A stretch of DNA of 64,000 nt from Bradyrhizobium sp. 132 (GTDB lineage Bacteria > Pseudomonadota > Alphaproteobacteria > Rhizobiales > Xanthobacteraceae). The notes beneath the pieces were generated by a model. It made no database searches. It was not told the DNA's origin and saw only the letters and a list, made by a program, of their open reading frames with translations. The stretch is taken from the NCBI RefSeq assembly GCF_023074185.1, contig NZ_JADPKY010000033.1, positions 95,239-159,238 of the forward strand, written 5' to 3'. A program made the position numbers and the translations under genes. Of this stretch, positions 14,746 to 22,198 are shown piece by piece (position 1 is the first letter of the stretch; every line of letters begins with the position of its first letter).

Positions 14746-16349
14746 ATGAGCGACGAGTCCCGTGACGAAGGCCCGTGGTGGGAATCCGCCGTCATCTACG
14801 AAATCGCACTGATCTCGTTCCAGGACTCGGACGGCGACGGCAAGGGCGATCTCGCCGGCCTGATATCGCGCATCGATTATCTGAAATGGCTCGGCGTCGA
14901 CGCGGTTTGGCTGACGCCGATCTACAAGAGCCCCTTCCGCGACCTCGGCTACGACATCTCCGACTACTGCTCCATCGACCCTGCCTTCGGCGGCCTCGAG
15001 GTGTTCGACCGCCTGCTCAAGGCCCTGCACGCGGCGGATATCCGCCTGATCCTCGATCTCGTGCCCAATCACACTGCGAACGATCACGCATGGTTTGTCG
15101 AGAGCAGCAGCTCACGAAACAGTGCGAAGGCCGATTGGTACATCTGGGCCGACGCGGCCGAGAATGGCGGTCCGCCCAACAACTGGCTGAGCCGTTTCGG
15201 TGGCAGCGGCTGGGAATGGTGCGAGGCGCGGCGGCAATATTATTATCATTCCTTCCTGGTCGAGCAGCCCGATCTGAACTGGCGCAACCCGCAGCTGCGC
15301 GCCGCGATCGCCGATGTCATGCGCTTCTGGCTCGATCGCGGCGTGGACGGCTTTCGCGTCGATGCCAGCGCGGTTCTGATCAAGGACGAGCTCCTGCGCG
15401 ACAATCCGCAGAACCCGCAAGCGAAGGGCAAGCCGCCGCCGCAGCGCCAGACGGCCGTGTTTACCGACGACCGGCCGGAGACGATGGGTTGCATCGAATT
15501 CATCCGCGAGGTGATCGACGGCTATCCGGACGAATGTTGTGCGGCGAAGTCCAGGGCAAGATCGACCGCATCGGTCACTTCTACAGCAACGATCGGCCGC
15601 GCCTGCATCTGCCGCTCAATTTCGCGCTGCTCGACGCACCCTGGGATGCGTTGTCGCTGCAAGCGGCGATCGACGCGTATTTCAACGCCATCCCGGATCA
15701 TGCATGGCCGGTCTGGGTGATCGGTGGTCACGACAAGCAACGGATCGCGAGCAAAATCGGCGACGCGCAGATGCGGGTTCTGGCGATGCTGCTGATGACG
15801 CTGCGGGGAACGCCGTTCTTCTTCATGGGCGACGAGATCGGCCGCAAGCGCGTTCCCGTTCCGCCCGACCGCGTCCGCGATCCCTTCGAGAAGCTCGTGC
15901 CGGGGTATGGCCTTTGCCGCGATCCCGAACGCGCTCCGATGCGTTGGGACGACAGCACCAACGGCGGCTTTACAACCGGCGATCCATGGCTGCCGCTGGA
16001 GCCGCCCGACGGCGCGGCCAACGTGGCCACGCAGCAGCGCGACCCGCGTTTGATCCTGGCACTGTTTCGCGCACTGATGACGCTACGGCGCGAGCATGCC
16101 TGCCTGCGCCACGGCGATTACGAGCCGCTACGCTCACAGAACGACGTTCTTGCCTACCGCCGGACGGTTGGCGGCAGCGGCATTCTGGTCGCGCTCAACA
16201 TCGCCGCCGAGCCGCGGAAATGGCACTGGCAAGGTTGCGGCCGTCTGCTGATGTCGACGCATCTGGACCGGCCGTCCGAGCCGTTGCCGGACGCCTCCAT
16301 CCTGCTTCGCGGCAATGAAGGCGTGATCGTCGCACGCGAGGCAAGATGA
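14746..16349 (+). pseudogene. GH13 alpha-amylase/trehalose-synthase-like gene, single-base frameshift
   Basis: Two abutting frames together give about 535 aa, the usual GH13 alpha-glucosidase length. Frame one (14746 to about 15531) has VIYEIALISFQDSDGDGKGD, LVPNHT and the nucleophile region GFRVDASAV. Frame two (from about 15534) continues with the acid/base Glu in LCGEVQGKID, then GGHDKQR and a C-terminal beta domain. The switch needs one base restored at 15532-15533, between PD and MLCGE. As written, frame one runs on to a stop at 15720 and loses the acid/base Glu. There is no slippery sequence, so a mutation or a sequencing error is likelier than programmed frameshifting. The intact enzyme would act on alpha-1,4-glucans, maltose or trehalose. 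Confidence 0.8.
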
Positions 16350-16433
16350 CGGCCGAGGAACCATCCGCGCCTCAGAGAGTCTCTTCACGCTTCCGGCGTC
16401 CCCCTGCCGGAGACTGAATAGACGAACCCGCGG

Positions 16434-16464
16434 CCCCGGCGCTCACCCCTTTCAAGCGCCGGGG
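16434..16464. terminator. GC-rich stem-loop between amylase-like and CsbD genes
   Basis: Arms CCCCGGCGCT (16434-16443) and AGCGCCGGGG (16455-16464) with an 11-nt loop form a perfect 10-bp stem. No T-run follows, so it may be a factor-assisted terminator or a leader hairpin of the CsbD gene. Confidence 0.45.
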
Positions 16465-16505
16465 TAGCGGCGTGAGCTTGGAGGCAGATCTATTGGAGGC
16501 AGCTC

Positions 16506-16685
16506 ATGGGCAAGACGACGGGTCTTGAACAACGCATCGGCGGCAAGACAAGGCAGGCAATCGGCGAGATCATCGGGGACCAGGACCTCCACGATGACGG
16601 CAAGGCGCAAGCGCAGCGCGGCCGCGACGATCAGGACAAGCCGGGCGAGCCCGATCCACTGAAAAAGCTCAAGCAGCGGACGTGA
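16506..16685 (+). CDS. CsbD-family stress protein, 59 aa
   Basis: Starts MGKTTGLEQRIGGKTRQAIG and ends PLKKLKQRT. The hydrophilic, Gly/Lys/Asp-rich sequence with the K-x-K-x-A-x-G pattern and the GKAQAQRGRDD segment is CsbD-like. GGAGG lies 6 nt before the ATG. Its TGA overlaps the GTG start of the DUF305 gene (GTGA). CsbD proteins are abundant under general stress in many bacteria but their biochemical role is unknown. Confidence 0.8.
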   Translation: MGKTTGLEQRIGGKTRQAIGEIIGDQDLHDDGKAQAQRGRDDQDKPGEPDPLKKLKQRT

Positions 16686-17857
16686 ACGCGGAGCCGCGAC
16701 TGGCGCTTTCAAATGCAGCGTGGCGCACTGACGGAAGCGTGCCTCGAGCCGCCAAGAGACGGCGCCGTTCGCGCTGGATCGCCGCTGCCGAGCTGGGCCT
16801 GATCAGCAGCACCTTCTCGACCATCGTCAGCCAGCTCTTCGCCGCGCGGATCGGGCGCGATGCCGCCGTCGACTGGATGACGGTCGCCTCCATTCCCGCG
16901 CGCGATTGGGCGGTCAGCGCAGAGCCGTCGTGGAGCGCGATCCTTGCCGGGATCGCCTTTCACCAATGGGCGGACTTTTCGTGGGCGCTGGTCTTCTTCG
17001 GCGTGCTCGGGCGCTGGACCGCCGACCTGCGGCCGCTCACGATCCTGCTGCTCGCGCTGCCCTGGGCCGTGTTCTCTTCAAGCATGGAATGGTTCGTGCT
17101 GGTGCCGCTGTTTCCGTTCTGGCAGCCGCTGTTCACGCTGCAGCAGCCCTACTGGATCGGCCTGCTCGTCCATAGCTCCTCGGCCGTGATGTACCCCCTG
17201 TTCGCCCGGCTGCGCTGGACGCGGGGCGCAGCACCCGAGCGCGATGTTCGCTTCACCAGTGCCTGGACCACCGGCGCGCTGGCCGTGATGATGCTGCTCG
17301 GGGTGGTCGCGTTGTTCGGCAGCCATGGTTACGAGCCGCCGTGGATGGGCCGCGACAGGGACGCGGACCAGACCTACATCCGTCATATGACCGCGCATCA
17401 CGCCCAGGGCATCGAGCTGGCGCGCATCGGCGCGGAGCGCGCGCAGGACCCGCATCTGCGCAAGCTGGCGATGCTGATGGTCGCGAGCCAGTCCGGCGAG
17501 AACCGGATTTTCGAGACCTGGTGGCTGAGCTGGTTCGACACCGAGATGCCCGACTGCAACACGGAAGAACGTGCCGCGATGCCGGGCTTCCTGACACAGG
17601 CCGCGATGCGACAGGTCAAGACCGCGCCGGCGGACCAATTCGACACGGTGTTCGTCGAGACGATGAGCAAGCATCACGCCGGCGCGGTCAGGATGGCCGA
17701 CCAGATGTGGCATAGCGGCGGCGATCTGCGCCTGCGCGTCATGGCCCACGCCATCCGCCACGAACAGCAGGGCGAGATCGCACTGATGCACGGCGCCAGC
17801 GGCATCGCCGCCGTCGCCACGGCCTTCCGCAACATGCTCGGCGACAACGTCAATTGA
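16682..17857 (+). CDS. membrane protein with C-terminal DUF305 domain
   Basis: The 391-aa protein has four to six hydrophobic segments in residues 50-215 (for example WSAILAGIAFHQWADFSWAL; LVVLLGV-like helix at 200-215) and then a DUF305 helical bundle with paired histidines (HMTAHHAQGIELAR; MSKHHAGAVRMADQM). DUF305 domains are ferritin-like and often found with copper-handling genes. The GTG start overlaps the CsbD stop, so translation is coupled. The fusion of DUF305 to a polytopic N-terminus is unusual, since the domain normally follows a simple signal peptide. Metal binding is inferred. Confidence 0.78.
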   Translation: MNAEPRLALSNAAWRTDGSVPRAAKRRRRSRWIAAAELGLISSTFSTIVSQLFAARIGRDAAVDWMTVASIPARDWAVSAEPSWSAILAGIAFHQWADFSWALVFFGVLGRWTADLRPLTILLLALPWAVFSSSMEWFVLVPLFPFWQPLFTLQQPYWIGLLVHSSSAVMYPLFARLRWTRGAAPERDVRFTSAWTTGALAVMMLLGVVALFGSHGYEPPWMGRDRDADQTYIRHMTAHHAQGIELARIGAERAQDPHLRKLAMLMVASQSGENRIFETWWLSWFDTEMPDCNTEERAAMPGFLTQAAMRQVKTAPADQFDTVFVETMSKHHAGAVRMADQMWHSGGDLRLRVMAHAIRHEQQGEIALMHGASGIAAVATAFRNMLGDNVN

Positions 17858-17869
17858 GCGGACCGCCCC

Positions 17870-18478
17870 CTACTCCCGCCAGAACTCCGCCAATTCCTCG
17901 GCGGTCATCAGATCGACCTGGCCGTGAAAGCGGGTGCGGTACATCGTCATGAGCGCATCGTGGCCGACATCGGAGGAGCTGCACAGCGCATCCTCGATGA
18001 TGACGACCCTGAAGCCGAGATCGACGGCGCTCAGGACCGTCGAGAGCACGCAGACGTCGGTCTCTGCGCCCGTGATCACGACCGTGCCGACGTTCTTCTC
18101 GATGAGCAGGCTGGTGAGGCCGGGATTGCTGAACGCGGAATAGGCCGGCTTGTCGATGACAGCAGCGGGCGGAACGAAGCGGCTCAGAGCAGGCACCAGT
18201 TCGAGACCGGATGGCGGCAAATGCCTGCGGGTCGCCTCGCGCCAATGACGAAAATAGCTCTGCCATTGTCCGGGGCGATCTTCCGGATCCTCCGGCGTGA
18301 TGAATCGCGTGAAGATCGTTCTGGCCTGATGACGCGAAACGATCGAGGCGATCGTCGGCAAAACTCTCGCTATCCAGGGCGTCGCCCAGAGGCCGCCCGG
18401 AGCGAAAATGTTCTGCATGTCGATGCAGAGATGAACGGCATCGCTGATGTCGGCAACCTCCGACGCGCTGTCTCTCAT
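17870..18478 (-). CDS. isochorismatase-family cysteine hydrolase
   Basis: The 202-aa protein has the family triad: Asp in HLCIDMQNIF, Lys in VIDKPAYSAF and nucleophile Cys in GAETDVCVLS. The start at 18478 follows GGAGG; an in-frame ATG at 18505 would add nine residues. Members hydrolyse amide or ester bonds (nicotinamide, N-carbamoyl compounds, biuret) and the substrate cannot be told. It converges with the DUF305 gene, 12 nt apart. The next 300 bp (18479-18784) hold no convincing gene. Confidence 0.82.
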   Translation of the reverse strand: MRDSASEVADISDAVHLCIDMQNIFAPGGLWATPWIARVLPTIASIVSRHQARTIFTRFITPEDPEDRPGQWQSYFRHWREATRRHLPPSGLELVPALSRFVPPAAVIDKPAYSAFSNPGLTSLLIEKNVGTVVITGAETDVCVLSTVLSAVDLGFRVVIIEDALCSSSDVGHDALMTMYRTRFHGQVDLMTAEELAEFWRE

Positions 18479-18784
18479 CGTCCTCCACCGTCGAACCATA
18501 GCCACGCGCCGGCAGCCGGCATTTGCCCGGCGACCTCACCGACTGCAATGCGATTCCGACGGTCATCGTTCCCCATCACCGGAGGGCGCGATCCAGTTGC
18601 ACCGCCGAATCGAACAATCCCGGCGCCCGTGGAATGAGGGACGATCGTCGGTTTCAATCGGGATTGTGCATGGGATCCGGCTCACGCCAGGAAGGCGGCA
18701 TTCGGGCCCTGCGCGGCAGCGGAGCAGTCACGTTCCCGGGCAACATCAATTAAACTGAGGGATTTCAAGGCCGAGGCGGCTTTG

Positions 18785-18800
18785 TGGTGCGCTCGGAGGG
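18785..18800. repeat. distal att-like direct repeat
   Basis: Sixteen bases identical to the 3' end of tRNA-Leu(GAG) at 21947-21962. Flanking bases differ on both sides (G versus T upstream; C versus A downstream). Confidence 0.75.
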
Positions 18801-18896
18801 CGCCTCGGTTCCATTTAATATCAAGAGCTTGGCGGGTCCAGCGAAACGTAAGGTGCCTTTCAGGCCTAAAAGTGCATTTCAGAGAGGCGCACACAA

Positions 18897-19018
18897 TGTC
18901 CAACCACACCCTCGGCGACGCGCCCATCAAGTTAGCCGTCCCTCTTGTAAGCAAAATAGAATTATGCGCATTTATGCGCATAATTTTATTTTGGGCAAAC
19001 AGAGAGCCAAAATGGTAA
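18897..19018 (+). CDS. possible 40-aa leader ORF upstream of XRE gene
   Basis: MSNHTLGDAPIKLAVPLVSK is the start of a short frame behind GAGAGG. It runs through the operator palindrome and stops at 19016-19018, overlapping the XRE start codon (ATGGTAA). It may be a translated leader coupling expression to the XRE gene, or chance. No family recognised. Confidence 0.25.
18960..18985. promoter_or_regulatory. perfect 12-bp-arm inverted repeat, XRE operator candidate
   Basis: Arms AATTATGCGCAT (18960-18971) and ATGCGCATAATT (18974-18985) are separated by TT. The site ends 26 nt before the XRE gene's ATG, the usual place for autorepression by an HTH_3 regulator. Confidence 0.6.
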
Positions 19019-20094
19019 ACCGACTGAAATTTCACCGGATTCAGAATGCTAAAACGCAAGCCGACGCTGCTAAGGCGGCGGGCGTGACTCAGCCAACCTA
19101 TCAACGCTGGGAAACTGACCGTGCGGAGGTGCCGAAAACCGCGCTGGCAAAGCTGGCAAAATACTTCAAAGCAACACCGGCAGAACTGCTCGGCACGCAC
19201 CCACCTGTGGAGGCGGCGTTCTATAACGATAGTGCGCCGCTTGAGCTGCAGTACTACGGCGAGATCGCAGTGCATTTTAAGAGCGCCAGCGAACCCTTGG
19301 TGCTGTCGATCTCAGAAGCCGTCCGCGCATCGGCCTATTCACAGCTACATGAGAACCGTCGGTTCATCACGTTCAAGGACTTAGGCAACCGCAGCGTGGC
19401 GATCCGGCGCGAGGCAATTTCCGAGTTCTATTTTTCCAGCGAAGCCTATGACTGGTACGGGCCGGAAGAAGAACATGACAGCTACAAGCTGGGCACGCCG
19501 ATCCAGATGCCCGACACGCGCGATTGGGATATCATCGAGGCGATCTATGGCGAGGAAATTGGGGCCGGTGATTCCACATCAGATCATCCTAAGGAGCAAG
19601 TCGAGCGCGTCCGTGGGGCGGTCATGATCACCGATGAACAGTGGGACAAGCTGGTCGCTGATGGACGCGTCAAGCCGGAGGAACTCGAGACCGAGAAGGC
19701 CGCGCGAGCGGCGGACACCGCCGAAATTCTCGCCTTGGCCCACACCGTGACGATCCAGCTTTCGAACGGCAAGCGCCGGGAGATTGAATACGTCGATTGC
19801 AACCTGTTCGAATGCTGGGAGCGGTTTGAGGACGAACACCATCCCTACAGCGATCCGGAGCCCGGTCTGATCCGTCTGCCATATGAGGGCTATCACCGAA
19901 CGGTGTTCCTCGACCCGGAGGCATTGGATTACGTCTCGTTTCCGACGCACAAGGTGGAAGGTGATCGTATCGAAAGTTATGACGAAGGGCTGACGGATGA
20001 CGACGAGACTGAGGCCGATGGTGACGACGCCAAGGTGATCAAGCTGCTGAAGGTCAAAAAGAAGTCGCCCGCTAAGAAAGGCCGCGCAAAATGA
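19012..20094 (+). CDS. XRE-family (HTH_3) regulator with duplicated C-terminal module
   Basis: The 360-aa protein has an N-terminal XRE helix-turn-helix (about residues 10-60: QADAAKAAGVTQPTYQRWE...LAKYFKATPAELLG). Two similar modules follow: one at about 80-180 (FITFKDLGNRSVAIRREAIS) and one at about 240-330 (YEGYHRTVFLDPEALDYVSF), both with a beta-strand plus basic or acidic turn pattern. The tail is acidic then Lys-rich (KVKKKSPAKKGRAK). ATG 19012 is chosen over the in-frame extension to 18784 because the HTH starts soon after and an operator-like palindrome lies just upstream. Its stop overlaps the ATG of the next, frameshifted gene. It likely represses its own operon; the role of the modules is unknown. 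Confidence 0.75.
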   Translation: MVNRLKFHRIQNAKTQADAAKAAGVTQPTYQRWETDRAEVPKTALAKLAKYFKATPAELLGTHPPVEAAFYNDSAPLELQYYGEIAVHFKSASEPLVLSISEAVRASAYSQLHENRRFITFKDLGNRSVAIRREAISEFYFSSEAYDWYGPEEEHDSYKLGTPIQMPDTRDWDIIEAIYGEEIGAGDSTSDHPKEQVERVRGAVMITDEQWDKLVADGRVKPEELETEKAARAADTAEILALAHTVTIQLSNGKRREIEYVDCNLFECWERFEDEHHPYSDPEPGLIRLPYEGYHRTVFLDPEALDYVSFPTHKVEGDRIESYDEGLTDDDETEADGDDAKVIKLLKVKKKSPAKKGRAK

Positions 20095-20472
20095 AGCCGA
20101 AGCAGAACACCTGCCCCCTCACTGATCGAGGCTGGCTTCTATTATGAGAAGGACAACAACCCCGGCTGGCTCCGTCGCGTTATCGATTTCCGTGGTCACG
20201 AAGGCAGAGTTTGCTGTGTTGACTTCACGAGTGTCGGTCAGTGCGACATTTCTTCTCTGAGCCGTTGGGCACAGCGACGGCTTACTCGTGAAGGAGCGAT
20301 GGCGGAATTTCCTTATGAAGTCGGGAAACTGGAAAACGCGTTCTGCGATGCATTAGTGACTTGGCAAGAGCAGGCGGAGCGAATGATCACCGAATTGAAC
20401 AAGACATTCCCCGGCGTGACCCGCGAACAGATTGGTGAGGAGGCTCCCAGCTTGCACCAAGCATCCAATTGA
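20091..20472 (+). pseudogene. small partner gene of XRE regulator, frameshifted at a C-run
   Basis: The ATG at 20091 overlaps the XRE stop (ATGA) and opens MKPKQNTC, but this frame stops after 18 codons. Removing one C from the five-C run at 20114-20118 gives a continuous 126-aa protein: SLIEAGFYYEKDNNPGWL, FRGHEGRVCCVDFTSVGQCD, then a helical C-terminus ending EEAPSLHQASN. Only the second part is readable as is, and it has no start codon of its own until codon 70. The protein-like downstream sequence implies recent damage, a sequencing error or slippage-based on/off control. No family recognised. Confidence 0.55.
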
Positions 20473-20611
20473 CGGTGGGTGTTGCAGACACTCCTCTGGC
20501 TGTCCCAGATCCTATCTTCAATTGAAAACATGCGACCAGTTCCTGCGTCCGACACCCTTCTCTCCAGGCTTCCCCTTGGCAGACGCCTTGAAGGTGGGGC
20601 AGCAAAGCGCT

Positions 20612-20642
20612 ATGTTAGACAAAACTCATTTTTGTCTAACAT
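20612..20642. promoter_or_regulatory. 13-bp-arm inverted repeat, toxin-antitoxin operator candidate
   Basis: Perfect arms ATGTTAGACAAAA (20612-20624) and TTTTGTCTAACAT (20630-20642) flank CTCAT. The repeat ends 13 nt before the antitoxin ATG at 20656, as expected for autoregulation by an antitoxin or antitoxin-toxin complex. Confidence 0.6.
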
Positions 20643-20655
20643 ACGGGCGAAATCC

Positions 20656-21030
20656 ATGGCAAAGGCATCAGCGAACAAGCCCACACTGCTCCGGGCGAAA
20701 CGGAGGAGAGCTGCATCCAAGGGCAGCTCGGTGCTGGTAAAGACCTTTAAGCGTGAGCTTGCGACCAGCGGGCTTGTCGTGAGCAAGGCACGATTTGAAG
20801 CGGTCATGCTGGCGGCGGAACAATCTGGCCTTCTGAGCGAAAAAGGCAGCCGTATCGGTGGCCGGGTGAGTCCGGCCTTGGTCCGGCAGGCCAAGCGCCA
20901 GACGGGCATCGAGACGGATACGGACTTGATCGAGTTTGCGTTGGCGACGGTTGCACTTGAGGACAATTTCGCGGGCGCGTTCAAGGAGTCTCGAGGCACG
21001 GCCGATCCAACGTTGAAGCTCGGTTTCTAA
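20656..21030 (+). CDS. putative antitoxin of a VapBC-like pair
   Basis: The 124-aa protein (MAKASANKPTLLRAKRRRAA...) has a strongly basic N-terminus that could bind DNA or RNA and a helical middle. Its C-terminus, DTDLIEFALATVALEDNFAG then ADPTLKLGF, resembles the toxin-binding tails of VapB-type antitoxins. It lies 1 nt before the PIN-domain gene. An upstream in-frame ATG at 20479 would place the perfect operator repeat inside the coding region, so 20656 is preferred. The antitoxin call rests mainly on position and on the tail motif. Confidence 0.6.
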   Translation: MAKASANKPTLLRAKRRRAASKGSSVLVKTFKRELATSGLVVSKARFEAVMLAAEQSGLLSEKGSRIGGRVSPALVRQAKRQTGIETDTDLIEFALATVALEDNFAGAFKESRGTADPTLKLGF

Positions 21031-21031
21031 G

Positions 21032-21598
21032 GTGGCGGAATTCGACTTTGACGCGGCGCGACGTTGGGCGCGGTTCGATCCAGCAAACACGCTGGCACGG
21101 CGCAGCGACGATGAACTTCCATTCGTCAGCGCCAGCCTGATCGCCGGACAGGGACTACTGCTCGATACCTGTGTCTATATCGATCAAATGCAAGATCGTT
21201 CGCCTCAGGTCCTGGACGACCTGATCGCGCAGCGACAAGTCAACCATTCGACTGTCGCGATCCAGGAGTTGATGCACACGGTCGGCGTGCTAAATCCGTC
21301 CGACGTGCGAACCGCATCTGTCGTCGATGTGATCGGGAAGCAGATCAAAGCGATGCCGCCACACCGGATCTTTGCGCCGGACATAGAGGTGCTGGGACGA
21401 GCCGCGCTGCTATCAGGGATCCTCTGCCGCCTCCAGGGATATGAAAAGGACAGCAAGTTGCGCGCGCTTCAGGACTGCGTGCTCTTCCTGCAGGCACAAA
21501 AGCTCGGCGTCGTTGTCCTGACTGCAAATGTCGGCGACTATGATATTCTATGCCAGCTCATACCAACCGGACGCGTGCTATTCTATCGTTCGAAATGA
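21032..21598 (+). CDS. PIN-domain toxin (VapC-like ribonuclease)
   Basis: This 188-aa protein carries the PIN acidic residues: D45 in GLLLDTCVYID, E79 in AIQELMH, D148 in RALQDCVLF and D169 in TANVGDYD. It starts with GTG one base after the antitoxin stop, so it is coupled to it. It is longer than typical VapC (about 130 aa), with an extra 40-residue N-terminal segment. The expected activity is Mg-dependent cleavage of RNA, often tRNA. Location inside a tRNA-associated island fits a stabilising addiction module. Confidence 0.75.
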   Translation: MAEFDFDAARRWARFDPANTLARRSDDELPFVSASLIAGQGLLLDTCVYIDQMQDRSPQVLDDLIAQRQVNHSTVAIQELMHTVGVLNPSDVRTASVVDVIGKQIKAMPPHRIFAPDIEVLGRAALLSGILCRLQGYEKDSKLRALQDCVLFLQAQKLGVVVLTANVGDYDILCQLIPTGRVLFYRSK

Positions 21599-21607
21599 AC
21601 CCCATTG

Positions 21608-21714
21608 ATGCTTAAAAAATTTGACGACATTTCTCTTGCCGACCTCCAAGCCCTGGTTGAGGCCAGAATCCCAAAGGCCGTCGCTTAGAGTTCAAGTCAG
21701 GCTTTGGTGAATGA
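21608..21714 (+). pseudogene. decayed 5' end of an AlbA_2/Schlafen-type ATP-binding protein gene
   Basis: MLKKFDDISLADLQALVEAR opens a frame that stops after 26 codons. Restoring one base near 21677 continues it as a PKGRRLEFKSGFGE-like stretch before another stop at 21712-21714. The DLQAL(V/I)xxxxxEGxxLE(F/Y)K pattern resembles the start of AlbA_2-domain ATP-binding proteins; this is from memory of the family. Nothing protein-like follows, and 21715-21946 holds no other gene. Confidence 0.35.
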
Positions 21715-21946
21715 AAGTACGAACCCATCTATCTCTACGATGGGCTACGCTACTGTCCTTTCGTAAGCAGATGGTGGTTTTCCTTCGCAAGATTTTGGCT
21801 CAAACAGAGCTGACCACCACAAAAGCGAACGCTGGAAGCACGTCGGAGAGACGCTGATGGAAAAGTTCAGAGCATAGATACATTGCGAGTAACAATGCGG
21901 GAGTAGAAATCGCGAAAATAGTTTTTATATCAATGACTTATGATTT

Positions 21947-21962
21947 TGGTGCGCTCGGAGGG
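21947..21962. repeat. att-like direct repeat within tRNA-Leu 3' end
   Basis: Second copy of TGGTGCGCTCGGAGGG; it contains the encoded CCA, the acceptor strand and the start of the T-arm. Confidence 0.75.
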
Positions 21963-22031
21963 ACTCGAACCCCCACGATTTTACTCACTGCCACCTCAAG
22001 GCAGCGCGTCTACCAATTCCGCCACGAGCGC
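21947..22031 (-). tRNA. tRNA-Leu (GAG)
   Basis: The minus strand gives a class II tRNA with a 7-bp acceptor stem (GCGCTCG/CGAGCGC), an anticodon stem CTGCC/GGCAG with loop TTGAGGT (anticodon GAG), a long variable arm, a TTCGAGTCC T-loop region and an encoded ACCA end. The 3' end lies at 21947 and borders the genomic island. Confidence 0.95.
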
Positions 22032-22198
22032 TTTTGGGGATGCCGGCTTGAGGCTTGAAGGCCAACCGGATCAACGGCGCCGATCTAACAAATCCATCAG
22101 GGGGGTACAAGCCTCCAAAGGCCCTGAATTCCACAAGCTTTGCAGGAAAGTTCCGGTCGCTTGACCTGGGAGAGCCCTTTACCGCGTGGCCCGGCCCG

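Larger units (their letters stand above)
18785..21962. mobile_element. small tRNA-Leu-associated genomic island
   Basis: The segment is bounded by identical 16-bp repeats, TGGTGCGCTCGGAGGG, at 18785-18800 and 21947-21962. The right copy is the 3' end (with CCA) of tRNA-Leu(GAG), the classic target of tyrosine-recombinase integration, and the distal copy lies on the side expected for insertion there. The cargo is a regulator, a broken partner, a toxin-antitoxin-like pair and a gene remnant, with AT-rich, less biased codon use at its edges. No integrase or excisionase is present, so the island is a remnant or was mobilised in trans. Confidence 0.7.

Noticed and set aside
15532..15536. Programmed frameshift in the amylase-family gene
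   Set aside because: No slippery heptamer or downstream pseudoknot is apparent, so mutation or sequencing error is simpler.
18682..19275. 197-aa minus-strand frame across the XRE promoter
   Set aside because: It spans the operator and the XRE helix-turn-helix coding region in antisense; no domain seen.
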